A stretch of DNA of 64,000 nucleotides from Buddleja alternifolia (Eukaryota > Streptophyta > Magnoliopsida > Lamiales > Scrophulariaceae). The DNA lies in assembly GCA_019426215.1 (NCBI GenBank), contig CM033393.1:21702591-21766590 (forward strand), written 5' to 3'. How positions within the stretch are numbered: position 1 is the first letter of the stretch; the number at the start of each line of letters is the position of its first letter. Position numbers and translations under genes: made by a program. A model generated the notes under the pieces. The model had not been told where the DNA came from. It saw nothing but the letters and a program-made list of their open reading frames with translations, and did no database searches. This document shows positions 24,383 to 35,538 of this stretch, one piece after another.

Positions 24383-24434
24383 ATTTCCTCACTTTAATCC
24401 TTGAGTACAAGGATTCTTTGGAGGGGAAGGTAAT

Positions 24435-24805
24435 TGATATATGCCAGAAGAAGAAGAAACGTAAAAGAATGAAAAGAGCATTTTTATAAGTAAAAGTGCG
24501 ACTTGACAAAGAAAAAGGATTAACAAAAGGGGGTTGCGCTTTTACCAGTGGGATTAGTAGCTAAGGGAGTTAGTTAAATATTAGTTAGAGTTTGTTAATT
24601 ATTAGGAGAGTAGCTGATTTTGTACGCCAATTCTTGTATAAATATCTTGAAGAGAAGCAATAAAATTCATTCTGTTTTTGGTGTTGATAATTCTGAATCT
24701 TATTCTCTGCTTGTGAATCTTGAGATAAAGCCTTCGGGAACAACTACTATCTTGAGGCCTAGATTTATCTTTGTTAGCTCTTCCCATTAATTTTGATCTT
24801 CATCA
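24435..24805 (+). repeat. 3' LTR of the chromovirus
   Basis: Same length as the 5' LTR, with the TATA box at 24637-24644. It is preceded by the purine-rich GGAGGGGAAGG (24420-24430) and followed by the CAATC target duplication. Confidence 0.95.
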
Positions 24806-24810
24806 CAATC

Positions 24811-25129
24811 CACTATTGTCGAAAATCGAAACCAAATTTCAACATTCAACCAATTTTCAGTTTTCCAGAAATTTAAGTCATAATTAAAAATTCAGATTTT
24901 CAATTTTGATCTTCCAGAAAATTAAACAACCATTTTTCAAATTGCAGATTTACAGCCCAGTCAGAATTATTTTTCCAAAATATCGATCCAACCGAAAATC
25001 TAAAATAACAACAGATTTTTCGATCACAATACATATTGATTCAAAATCAATTAATTACGCATTCAACATGCACACGAAGAACACGTATATAAAAACTAAC
25101 GAAGCCAACAAATTTGGCTTTAATACCAC
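24811..25129 (-). other. leader and primer-binding site of Copia-2
   Basis: AT-rich sequence continuing the target interrupted at 17590. At its right end, on the minus strand just after the LTR, is GTGGTATTAAAGCC, a variant of the initiator-tRNA-Met primer site TGGTATCAGAGC common in copia elements. The plus-strand frame 24906-25226 crosses into the LTR and is not a gene. Confidence 0.65.
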
Positions 25130-26238
25130 TGTTGGGAATCCTGGTATCATGCACAGCGAAAATTTAAAAACATATCCGGATTTCCAAAGCCAAGATCAAT
25201 TTGTATTGTTCATTGATTTTAATTAAAAAGATGAATACGAAAACTTACCTTTTCACGTATTCAATCAATCCTCACGAATCTTCAAATCTTCGTTCAACAG
25301 TCCACGTGTCCCATCTCTAGATTATCACGCGTCGAAATTGACTCCGAAAATCTCCATCTCTTTTCTCCGGGGCAGCTAGATGACAGAGAGTGGAAGAGAA
25401 TTTTTTTTCTCTGTGATGTATTTTCTGGTGGAGGAACTGATTTATGTTTATGGTCATGTCTCCAGAGCTTGTGTTGGAGAATTAAACAAATTCTCCAACT
25501 TAAACCCACCAAACACACACCCATTAAGGCCCAATTGGACTTCTATTTATGTTGACTTAGTCAGCTTAGCCCAATTAATTTAACCCTCTCATATTTTATC
25601 AAATTAAATGTACAGATTAAATTAATATTCTAATTAATTAACTAACTAAATAATTAATTGACATCATAGTTGACCTAGTCAACATAATTAATTTAATGTC
25701 ATGTTTAATCCAATTAAACAACTAATTAAATTAATTTGTCCAATTAATTAATTAGTCCTTCCAAAGGACAAATTGCCAAAACGTCCTCCAAATACAACAA
25801 TCGATTTTCCTGTCTATTCCTATAGTGCGACTCTCTAGGTTCGTCTCAATTGACAATGGGAGGGTGCCAAAGGATGTGGGTGACGCCTAGCCAGCACCAT
25901 GGCCCCACATCGTAGCCCAACCGAGTACGAAATGACTATGTCATTACGAACCTCTAGATTATAAATATTGTATGAGTATATGCCCTTCACTGACGTATGT
26001 TGATCGAGTGAGGGTTATGAAATCTGTCAAACTCATAGAACTCAATGCTATGCTCAAGTATCATAGTAGTATGAGATTACCGAACTACCCTTAGTGTCCA
26101 ACACGGGTTAGTTCATGAGCTCTGGCCAGAGACTTTAATTTCATTTACCTATGATCGCATAGGATACTTATCGTTTACTTTCGAAATAGTGAATTCTATT
26201 TTGCTAACCAGTTAAGACTGCTACTTACCCATCAAACC
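25130..26238 (-). repeat. 5' LTR of Copia-2, distal part missing
   Basis: Follows 10125-11235 closely from TGTTGGGAATC onward, then breaks off at about 26238 where G2 gag begins. About 550 bases of the LTR are missing, together with the expected target duplication. Confidence 0.85.
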
Positions 26239-26893
26239 ATGTTGTTCTTTTGCTTTTCACGTGCTGCCCCATTCACCGGAGAGTTGGACTGCCTTGAACC
26301 AATCCCGCCGGGGATCATGAACCCTTGACCTCGGTGGGGGGATTGGCTAGGCTCAACTCGCTGGGGGCGACTTTTCTCACGAGGTTGCTGGCCCCTACGA
26401 ACAAACTGAGAGGGTAGAACTTGAGGCCCCTTCTCTTGAGGCGGAGATGCCTCTTGATGATTTCTCACGTGGGGATCTTGCCCCCTGACAGCTGATGGAA
26501 CAGGCGTCGCGCGTGATGAGTGTGCCTGGGCATATTGCTGGATCGCCCGCGCTGCTGCCCTCACTGAAGTGTCTTCAACAAGAGCAAGTAGTGTCTCTTA
26601 AATGATCTCAAACACCATAGTTTTAGGGGGTGGAATCACTGCGGGTGTTACGGGAGGCGCGATTGGCTCATTCACCGGAGGTGGTATCTCAGGACCTCTT
26701 CTATCAACTTGAACATCCAGCAGATCTTCTCCACCAACTTGAAGGCTTGGCAGCCCTTGTGGCGTGGGGTTTGGTACTTTATAGCCAGCTGTTGGCGTAT
26801 TGTTGCTAGTCATCCTATTGCCAGTGGTACATGCTTAGGACCTAGTTTGCATACTCAGTGGCTGGAGCTCTGTTCCCACAGACGGCGCCAAAC
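26239..26893 (-). pseudogene. G2 gag remnant and primer site (right copy)
   Basis: The minus-strand frames 26813-26598 (MTSNNTPTAGYKVPNP...) and 26564-26232 (MRAAARAIQQYAQAHSS...) are Pro-, Gln- and Arg-rich gag N-terminal sequence, separated by a stop. They match the left copy at 5926-6339 over the shared part. The LTR side carries TTTGGCGCCGTC. The protein is cut at the Copia-2 LTR and the whole pol region of G2 is absent. Confidence 0.7.
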
Positions 26894-27433
26894 TGATGTG
26901 GGTAAAATTTGTCAGTAAATTTATGTCACGTGATTTACCACATGGGGAGGGATTCCGACCCAACACACGACAAGCTAGGCTGAGGGTTGAATTATGTATA
27001 GACTGCACTCGATGTTATGCAAGCTGCCTACATACCCAATGTGATGTGATCAAGTCAGTTCGTAGTTCAATAGTGGAATTACTCTCAGAAATTGCCAGTG
27101 ATTTTTCTATGAGAGAGTAGATAATGAATCTCCCACTAGCTCCTCTGAGATATATATATATGGAGCTGGTAGTGGGCCATGGGCCGTAGGCTAAATCTTA
27201 GCCCTGGCCCATCAGTCAATTTATTAAACCCAATATTTAGCTATTTAATATTAAAATAGCCTAATTACTTTTATAGTCTCATGAACATAATGGGCCATAT
27301 TTATAAAGGGACCACCAGCCCTATGGGCTTGACAATTATATCAACCGCAGATTCCATCCACAGGGGGAAGGGGGAGCCGAGGCCGGGACAAATTAATTAC
27401 CATAATGTCCTTAAACATTTTTGATGCACTTCA
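26894..27433 (-). repeat. 5' LTR of Ty3/gypsy G2 (540 bp)
   Basis: In window orientation it runs from TGATGTGGG to GCACTTCA. It aligns throughout with 6381-6923, at roughly 88-90 percent identity by eye. Together the two LTRs bracket G2, with the extra gene at the left and gag at the right, and Copia-2 in between. Confidence 0.8.
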
Positions 27434-27434
27434 T

Positions 27435-27847
27435 TGGGAGATTGAGAAAAAGAGTTTCTTTCAAGCAGAAACCAAACTCCAGAATAAAAGACGAGAAAAA
27501 TGTTAAATAAAATTGTGAAACTTCTTCTCTGCCATTCACAATACAAACTTCTACTCATTAAAGGGCTATAGTTCCCACTTTTCTTTTTACTATACTGGCT
27601 ACGTGAATAAGGAAGTTGAAACTTCCACTAACTCCACCAAGTAAAAATAACTACTCATAATTAATATATCAAAACAATATTCACTTAGATAATAGCAACC
27701 AAACTAATAAATAATTGGATTAACTTAATCAGATAGCAGCAGATCTCTTGCTCACAACGTGTGGGCTTAGATTGTAGGCTTTCATTCTGCTCGGGCCCAC
27801 TAGTTTGCACTTTTAAGTTGGGCTCTTCTTGGTTTGGGTCCATAACA
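27435..27847 (-). repeat. possible further LTR, minus strand (413 bp)
   Basis: Begins TGGGAGATTG and ends CCATAACA. Read on the minus strand it would start TGTTATGGACCC and is preceded by a purine-rich GTTCGGTGGG, like a polypurine tract. No matching target duplication or partner LTR was seen, so this is tentative. 27848-28240 holds nothing recognisable. Confidence 0.4.
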
Positions 27848-28240
27848 CCCACCGAACACTTTTGGGAGGATTGACTTTCACTCAGTTCTCTTTTGCCTCT
27901 GTTAGTGGGATAAGTCTTTTTATATATGCCATCGACTTGTCATCAAAGCTTGTACTAGGTCCATGAGTGTGAAATTAGTATAGTACGGTTTGGATTAGAA
28001 GTGTTTGACGACACACACCGTTGGATCGCCCCAGCCAATCGATCCAAACCACACTGTGATGCACCTTTATGTCTTGCCTTAGAGAGCGAATAATAATATT
28101 ATCTCCGTATTAGTATTAATATCCACGCCAGCAAAAAAATCAAACAAATACATAAAAAAAATAGAGAAATCAAACAAACCAAGAAGAAACATAACATCTT
28201 TATACGACATATCATTGCAGAAAAATTCGCTCGAGAATGC

Positions 28241-28698
28241 ACACTAAGGTGTGGAAATACGTTCTATTTGTAGAAGAGAATAGCGAACAAATGGATAACA
28301 ATATAAATGATACAAACAAGCCACGTTATAGATGCTACCCACCAAACTTGACAGATTGAAGCAGTATGATGTTTGGCTACTTACTTTATAACAAAGATTA
28401 CTTCCAAATGGGAGAAAATTGACGCTCTTAAGACATGACAACTCTAGCCCAAATTCGGTTCAACCCAGCTCAAATAATTACTAGGCAAGTGGATGCGTGA
28501 TCAAATTTGGTCCGGACTAGAATTTTCCCCTCTCACGATATATGCTTCTAACATTGCTTCATCCTTAAATGTCAGATAACTAGCGACCATCATATAAAAT
28601 TAAAATTTTAAAAATTCAGGGCAGAGAAATATTACAATCTTGGTCATAAACAGAAGAATTAACTAAAGCAAGATGAGCCAACTGCGAGCAAGCACAGG
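28241..28698 (-). other. 3' flank of the Myb/SANT-like gene
   Basis: AT-rich sequence downstream of the stop codon at 28699-28701. It probably includes the 3' untranslated region. The plus-strand and minus-strand frames here show no domain. Confidence 0.4.
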
Positions 28699-31600
28699 TC
28701 AAACACACTTGCCTTGCAACCAGATTATTCGCTTTTCACCTTTGAGAGATAAGAATGTCTCCCTCGCACCACGGTTGTCGAACAGATTCAAAGCAGCAAA
28801 GTAAACTTGGTCATTAATCCCTTGCAATTCATCCAATGCCCTTACACAGTCAGTTATAGAATATTTTCCATTGAACCTGTTTATAGCTTCTGCCCTGAGT
28901 TTTGTAGAAGATGCCATCTCCAATATACCTCTTGCAATCCCATCTTCAATTCCTTTCCTGCCTCTCTTGTGATTGGCCACGTCTGTATACTTTTCTGATT
29001 CTGATGGTGACAGTTCCTCCAATTTTACGCTTAATGAAATTCCATCATTGTTTTTGGTTGGTGATCCATCTTGTTTTTCGCATACACCTGCTTCTGCAAA
29101 TATTACTCGTAGCTGGCTGTAAATTGGACACCCCATACTCCTCAAGGTCTCAGCATCAGGATGTTCCTGACTAGCATATATGTATATATAATCTATTAGA
29201 AATATTTTAAAGGAAATTACTAAAAATCTTTTAAAATTTGCAGAATCATTAGCAGTGTTTTAAAAGGCGGAGGCGCGGGGTGGGGCCTTCCATTTCTCCA
29301 GAGGGCAGAGCGTAAGCACTGAGGCGCAGGGCATATGCCCTGCGAATGTTGGTTTTTTATATTATAAATAAAGTTAAAATCAATTTAACTTGCAAAAATT
29401 TCAGTAAATGAAGGAAAAAAAGTAAAAAAACTAAGATAGAGTTCAAAAACAATAATATATTCAACCATGCAAGAAAAAAGATTAAGTTCAACTCTTGCAA
29501 AAAATAATATTGGTAACAAACAATTATTTCAAATTCTAACATTATACGAAATTATGATTTAAAATAGCAGTTGATGAGCACTAATTTACCCAATCACACT
29601 GAAAAATCTCACATTGAGATCATTATTTTCATCGTCGGCTCGTAATTCTAAACCTTCCAATCCATTGATACAAGCGGGCCATGGGGTTTTTACATGTATA
29701 TGTAAAAACAACTGGAGTGGGCCTAAAATATTGGTGACTGGGGCTTGAAAGTCAGAATTCAGTCAACAAGAGCCCAAAATCTTGGGTTATATTTTAGGGT
29801 CGTGTTTTGGTGAGAATTATTGGTAAGAATTTTTTTTGAAAACGTGCATATTTGATGAGATTGTGTTTGGTTTTATTTTAAGAGTTGGTTTTTGGGTGGT
29901 TTTTTTGTGAGATAGTGTTTAGTTTTGTTTACAGAGTGAACAAAAGTTACTTTAGCAGTCAAATCAAGGAAGTTTTTGTCTATGTATGATTAGTTAATCA
30001 TTGAAATTTAATGTAGATGAATATATAATATATACGTGTATATATATATAGATATATATATAATATATACGTGTATATTTATGTGTGTGTATTTATATAA
30101 AACATAAATTATTTTTATCAATATATAAAACATAAATTATCGAGTATATATAAATACAAAACTTTAAACGGTAAAAGATATTCATATATGTGTGTGTGCA
30201 TATATATATATATATAGATATATATATATATGTGCGTGTGTACATATATATATGTGTGTGTGTGTGTGTGTATTTATATAAAACATAAATTATTGAGTAT
30301 ATATAAATACAAAACTTTAAACGGTAAAAGATATTCATATATATTCCCTACATATATCTTTGTAAATATTATTTTATAAATATTCATGTATACATATATA
30401 TATATATACACACACATATAATGTATTATATATATTCCTATATATATATATATATTAATTTATAAATATTTAAGATATATATATCACATTTATATTTTTA
30501 AATAATGCGTATATATATTTATAAATAATCTGTATATATAAATAAATTATGTATCTTTATATTTGGGTTTGTTTTGTTTTTACGAAAAAGCGACCTAAAT
30601 TAATTAGTGATATTGAGCTACATCCTTTTTTTTTTTTTTGATAAATTATTGGGCCACATCATTCAAGCTCTCATAGAAGAAGTGATTTCCATAGTCTTTT
30701 CCTTAGAGCTCAGAGACTTCGGGGAAAGAGCACTTGCTTTGTCACTAGTTGGGGGCACTCTTTCTTCGTCTTCATAAAGACAGGTTCTCTTCAAGACTAC
30801 AATATTGCTTGTAACTTTCTCTCTTGCTCTGTACACTTTTCTGTATGTCCCCTCTCCTACTTTCTCCAACTTCTCGAATGCCTCCATAGCAGATTTTGAT
30901 TTTGTCCTCCATTTCCCTTTTCTCTCTCTATCTATCTCTCACTCAAAACGCGAGTCAAGATTTACGCAAGAGTGAAAATTCCCCATATATACATATATAT
31001 ATATATATTCCATCTATATACATATACGTCTAAAAATATACTGTATATATATAAAATTTTGCACATATATACATATATATTTATAAATGTTCTGCATAGA
31101 CAAAATAATCCTTATGTGACCCAGATTTGTAGAAAGGAGGGAAGAGTTGTGGTTTAATGGCGGATTTGCTGGTTTTTGGTGTGTTAATGGTGGAGAGGTG
31201 GAGAGCGAGAGAGTGGGGCTGATGCTGACCGACAGAAGTGATTGAGAGAGAGTGGGCGCAAGAGACATTTGACAAGAGGGAATGCAGTGGGTCAAAAATG
31301 GTTGAACAAAATTTTGGGACAGAAATTTCTATTTTTTTCTGACCCAAATCGTGTAGGCCAAACACGATTTTGGGCCAAAACAGGCCCAAAACGTAACCAA
31401 ACATAGTCTTTATATTTGAGCTGAAACTACCTGGAAGTACGCCAAAACTGTGGGCCGCAGCAAACGCATCCAGTTGCCCGGAGCATACACCCCACCTTAT
31501 CGGGCGTACGCCCTGCAAGAGTTACGCCTCCCTCCGATGTCCAGGACATTTTGGCAACGTTTTATAACAAATTGAATATCATCAAATGGTATAAAAGGGT

Positions 31601-32049
31601 CAAAAACATGTGATATAATAATAAATAGGTCTTTGTGCAGACGAAAGATAAGCACGAGAAACAAACCAACATATATATAATTTATATACCTTTATGTATT
31701 TGTCCCATGCTTCCTCTGTCGCCATGATTGCACCTGTTGTCTCATCCCACCTGAAATCAGGATGATCCAGTAGCATTGCTACATTAATATACTGCTTTCT
31801 TAAAGCAATGTAACGGCTCTTCAGTTGATCATTATCCCACCAATAACCTGTTTGAAGTCGGAAGTTATCACAAATTAACTTCCATCCTTTCTTGCTAAAG
31901 GATTTATTTGACTTATTTCCCTTGTGAATCTCATCCACCATCAAGTCAGCCAATGTCTTAGTCAATGATGCAGTCCACTTTGCACGTGATTGATTTTCCG
32001 TCTGCTGCACCACTTGAGGGTTCCTTGAACGGACTGATCGGCTGGCCAT
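28699..32049 (-). CDS. Myb/SANT-like DNA-binding domain protein (L10-interacting MYB-like)
   Basis: Two coding exons: exon 1 32049-31690 (120 codons, MASRSVRSRNPQ...) and exon 2 29166-28699 (155 codons and stop). The intron is 2523 bp, GTATAT...TAGTCAG, phase 0. The 275-residue product has a plant Myb/SANT-like domain at about residues 22-120, with the typical W...L..LM..E...G, GW..I, DQLKSRYIALRKQY and TGAI.A.EEAWDKYIK pattern. A short conserved motif follows at the start of exon 2 (MGCPIYSQL). The C-terminal region (RALDELQGINDQVY...) resembles the C-terminus of this family. Members are nuclear DNA-binding or protein-binding factors; LIMYB itself acts in antiviral translational control in Arabidopsis, but that role cannot be assumed here. 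The start follows a possible splice acceptor (GGTAG just before ATG), and a leader exon may lie at 32673-32760. The intron carries a MITE derivative. Confidence 0.85.
30127..30343. repeat. 153-bp-offset tandem duplication with TA/TG microsatellites
   Basis: A block of about 64 bases with AAACTTTAAACGGTAAAAGA occurs twice (30127-30190 and 30280-30343), almost identical, separated by TA, TG and TGTG runs. Both copies are open on the minus strand, giving a repeated hydrophobic peptide, but this is low complexity and not a gene. Confidence 0.8.
30747..30887 (-). pseudogene. captured 5' fragment of a CDKB2-type cyclin-dependent kinase
   Basis: The first 47 codons read MEAFEKLEKVGEGTYRKVYR, then AREK and EDEERVPPT, matching the N-terminus of plant B2-type CDKs: the glycine-rich loop GEGTYxKVY and the region before the PSTAIRE-equivalent (PPTTLRE) helix. 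Differences include Arg in place of the second Gly of GTYG. After VPPT the similarity stops; the frame stays open to 30663 with unrelated Ser/Lys-rich residues. CT-rich sequence before the Met (30888-30950) looks like the donor gene's leader. Catalytic lobes are absent, so it cannot be a kinase. It is enclosed in MITE copy 3. Confidence 0.85.
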
Positions 32050-32839
32050 CTACCAGTTCAACATAGCACCATATAAGAGAAGAAGAGTTGAAAGCCAAGA
32101 TGTACGGAGGAACAATAAACATATTATTGTGACATTGTAAAGACTAAACAAAGGCTGTGATTGTTTTACATGAATTCAACATTTTCTCTGATTGTTTTTT
32201 CTATCACCAGATCTTAGATTATGAATCCATATATAATGGAATGGATATTCAGAATTGGGAGTAATATTTTTGAAAATTGTAGAACACAACCAACCAAAAT
32301 ATATATATATAGGTAGTCTAATGGAAAAGCAACATAAAAAAGAAGGAAATAAGATCTCTCCAGAACATAGAAAAGAAAAGTTGGCAGTGAGTACATACAT
32401 AATATCCAATTTAAGAAAAGAAGATAGGAGACAGAATGACCTGATCCGACGACCCTTCCAGTCCAGGTAAAGGAAAAATAAATAAATAAATAAGCCCCAC
32501 TAACCAAATTCTGTGAAATGCAAACTTGTATTCCGATAATTCAGTCCGGTCACAGAATATAAACAAACTCGGAATTATGAATTTGCAAATAACGTAACGT
32601 AAGAAAACACACGAAAGTATTGCAGATACACACACACACATACATACATACATACACAGAGAGTTGAATACCTTCGAATTGATTATGCTGCTGCTGCTGC
32701 TGCAGGAGGGATGAATTACCCAATTTCAGGAGAGAATTTCATGAAGCAGCAAGGTATTGTGGTGTTGTGTTTCGTCTCTCCACGGATTTTGGGTTTTCGT
32801 TTATTTCCCTTTTCTTTCTTATATTATTATATTATATTA
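32050..32839 (-). promoter_or_regulatory. 5' region of the Myb/SANT-like gene, with a possible leader intron
   Basis: On the minus strand a donor-like AAG|GTATTC lies at 32672/32671 and an acceptor-like GGTAG directly before the ATG at 32049, so a 5' untranslated exon at about 32673-32760 with a 620 bp intron is possible. A CA/ATAC microsatellite (32625-32656) and a GCT repeat (32688-32704) are present. No TATA box could be fixed. Confidence 0.4.
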
Positions 32840-34022
32840 GGGATAAATACAAAATGCACCTTGAACTATTCTTACTGTCGCATATTCATCGGTTCGGTTC
32901 GGTCCAAAACCGAATTATCCGAAATTTCGATTCTCCGAAATTCCGAACCAAAAAAATTCGGTTCGGTTTGGTTAAAAACCTAACTTTTCGGTTCGGTTCG
33001 ATTTTCGATTAAACCGAATTTCCGGAAAAAAAATAAATAAATAAATAAAAAATAAAAATAATGTAAAAAATAATATTAAAAAATAAAAATAAAAAAATTT
33101 GGTCACTTTCTTTCTTTTTCCTATAAGTTGCCATTAGAAAACACACTTTTTATAATTTTTTATCTATGTTATACTATATAAAAATAAAATAAAAAAAATT
33201 AAATAATAAAAAATTTTCGGTTTTAGGTTAACCGAACCGAACCGAAAACCGAATTTCTGTAAAAAAAAAAAAAAATCGAAAACCGAACCGAAATTTTCGG
33301 TTCGAACCGAATTTTTTATTTTCGGTCCGGTTCGGGCGGTTAATCGAATTTCCGGTTTTTTTGGACAGCCCTACATATACCCCTAAACTTTAAAAGGTCC
33401 CAAAATAGTCCCTCGTGAAAATTTTTAAACAATTCCAAATACTTCAACCCAAACACAACCTTATAATATTTAAGCACCAAGTAAACTTGGTTAATTCTTT
33501 TTTATTGAACCTATATGATTTGTAAGAAAAGCAAATAGATTTAAATAGGATTTGTTGATTGATACAATTAAATAACTTATAACTGAATATGATACAATTA
33601 GAAAATGCAAATCTTCGTAGTTAAAATCTACAATTTGTTAATTTTATTAATTTAAATTAAATATTTTGTTAATTTATAAATTATAAATTTATAGATTACA
33701 AGATTTAAATGATTTGTTAGTTGATAAGATTTAAATAAAGAATATTTAAATAATTATAATAATTCTTCATAATTCTTGAATTAACAGATTACAAGATTCA
33801 AATGATTTGTTAATTTTGAAGACTTAAATTGATAAATTTATTTAAAAAATGAAGGAATCATCGGTTAAGTTAATATAGTGCTTAATATTGCAAGGTTATG
33901 TTTGGATGAGAGCATTTGGATAACGCATGAATTTTCATGAGGGACCATTTTGATCCCTTTTAAAGTTTAAGGGGGTATATGCGATATTAGGAATAGTTCA
34001 GGAGGCATTTTGTATTTAGCCC
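32840..34022. mobile_element. Mutator-like non-autonomous element (1183 bp) with long inverted ends
   Basis: Flanked by the 9-base ATTATATTA on both sides (32831-32839 and 34023-34031). Its ends GGGATAAATACAAAATGC and GCATTTTGTATTTAGCCC are inverted repeats that continue inward for about 100 bases; the left arm is interrupted by a 488-bp insert. The interior is AT-rich with no transposase. Long inverted ends with 9-base duplications define Mutator-like MITEs. AT-rich flanks weaken the duplication slightly. It lies about 80 bases from the possible leader exon of the Myb/SANT-like gene. Confidence 0.85.
32886..33373. mobile_element. CGGTTCGGTT-rich inverted-repeat element (488 bp)
   Basis: CATAT flanks it on both sides (32881-32885, 33374-33378). 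Both ends are dense in CGGTTCGG or its complement, giving a long imperfect inverted repeat around an AT-rich centre. It ends TTGGACAGCCCTA. Elements of this look are common in plant genomes, but I do not know a firm class. It interrupts the left arm of the Mutator-like element. Confidence 0.65.
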
Positions 34023-34326
34023 ATTATATTATTATTATCATATCATTAGGGTAAAACTCCTAAATTTTAAGGTAAATTATTTTTTGACCCATTGTTATTT
34101 TCCAATTGCTGAACACCTCCATCTCCATGTGTTAAATAAATATAATAGTTGTCTGAAATATCTCTATATTATTGAAATCCGAATCACGCTCCACAATTTT
34201 AAAAAAAATCATAACCACTTTAATTTTTTATTAAACTGCCCGTTGTATCCTTTCATTTATCCGGCCAGTGTAATGCCCTACGTATCACTTATAAGATAAA
34301 CATATTATAAATTGTGCATTGTTATT
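34023..34326. other. AT-rich spacer, nothing recognised
   Basis: Contains the right 9-base duplication of the previous element at its start and the left 9-base duplication of the next element at its end (34318-34326). The 71-codon frame at 34084-34299 shows no features of a gene. Confidence 0.5.
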
Positions 34327-34892
34327 TATGATACACGGATACTCCTAACCTTGGATCCATATACAGTCGTACTCGTATCGGATATGATACTTTGCGGATA
34401 CCACACGGATATGTATCGGATATCCTTTTTACGTATCCAAAAAATAAATAAAAAAGAAAATTCTGGATACCGTATCTGATACTTCCAGATGCCGTATCCC
34501 ATACAAATTTGAAGTATCTGACACGCCTTGAATATCAGACATAATATTTTTAAATATTGTATAATACTTTATAGGTTAAAATAGGAAAATAATAATAACT
34601 TTGACTGTACGTTAAAAGGTTAAACAAACAATAAAGAAACTCAAAGAAGCAAAAAACGATTTCAGTTTCACTTCTTAATATGTTTTTTCTTCTCTTACTC
34701 CACGTGAAATCTATTATTTATACTTTATTACCAAAAATTTTGGATAAGAAGGTAAATGTTGATATAAATGAAATGACTTTCTTACACCACCTCAAATGAA
34801 GAAATATTATGATTACCTTCGAAATTTTTTGCATTTTTATTTATGTTAATGAACATACTGACTCAAATTTATTTTTAAATATTATATATATA

Positions 34893-35445
34893 TGACGTGG
34901 GTAGAAATCCGTCTTTGGGCCAAGCAGGGTAGTCCAATACCGTATGGGCCCAAGCCTAATGGTTTTATGGACTTGGATTCTTCTAAAAGACATCATATTC
35001 GGACAGGCTTAGCTGGAGGCCCAGATGACCCGACCTGCACAAGTAGCGCAGCGTTGATTATGGACAGCTGAGAGGCAAGATCCAATCAATCCTCAACCTT
35101 ACCATATATAGACCTGCGGAGATCTGGCCTATCTTTCCCGAATTGATTGTAGCCTCATATGGATAGATTATGATTTATTCTTATTACCAAATGTATATTT
35201 AGCATTGTTGACTTACCCCTTTTAACCCCCCATCAAAGTTTTGTATATATATCGACTCCAACATCAATAAAAGGACCCCGAACTCTTTACCCCTGTGGAC
35301 GTAGGTCTAATTTTTGGACCGAACCACGTTAAATCTCTTGTTATTTACATTATCGCTCTTATATTATATATTAAATCGCGCTATAATACTCATATTCTCC
35401 CATATATTAATATAAATATTATTGATGTGAAACCCACACACATCA
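34893..35445 (+). repeat. 5' LTR of G3
   Basis: TGACGTGGG to CACATCA. TATATAT near 35244-35251 and AATAAA at 35266-35271 lie in the usual promoter and polyadenylation zone. Confidence 0.93.
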
Positions 35446-35538
35446 ATTGGCGCCATCTGTGGAAAAATCTGAGCAAAAAAGGCGTGAGGTAATCATATTT
35501 TTTCGTAAAAACCTCTTCTTATACTATAACAATTTTTA

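Larger units (their letters stand above)
17591..24805 (+). mobile_element. complete Ty3/gypsy chromovirus with nested insertions
   Basis: Two 371-bp LTRs (17591-17961 and 24435-24805) flank gag, protease, RT, RNase H, integrase and a chromodomain. Five-base target duplications CAATC lie at 17586-17590 and 24806-24810. The primer site (TGGTATCAAG, from 17964) resembles an initiator-tRNA-Met site and a polypurine tract precedes the 3' LTR. By eye the LTRs differ at about 22 of 371 positions. Without its two inserts (18773-20211 and 21489-21895) it would be about 5.4 kb, a size typical of Reina-type chromoviruses; that clade name is an inference. It lies inside Copia-2. Stops and shifts make it inactive. 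Confidence 0.95.
29784..31408. mobile_element. PIF/Harbinger-type MITE derivative, copy 3, with captured sequence
   Basis: The left 180 bases (29784-29975) and the right 300 bases match the ends of the copies at 4060 and 21489. The right end reads CGTAACCAAACATAGTC; the left end is decayed and no clear target duplication remains. The family's interior is replaced by about 1.1 kb of TA/TG microsatellite, a 153-bp-offset duplication and a fragment of a kinase gene. It lies entirely within the intron of the Myb/SANT-like gene. Confidence 0.7.

Noticed and set aside
29250..29345. GGCG-rich tract paired with 31430-31560 as one transposon
   Set aside because: Similar composition on both sides of MITE copy 3 suggested an older element, but no clear inverted ends or duplication could be read.
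30093..30338. Repeated hydrophobic peptide on the minus strand
   Set aside because: Produced by a duplicated TA/TG-rich tract; no start context, no domain.
32886..33373. CGGTTCGG repeats as a transcription-factor binding cluster
   Set aside because: They form the ends of an inverted-repeat element with CATAT flanks and are explained by that.
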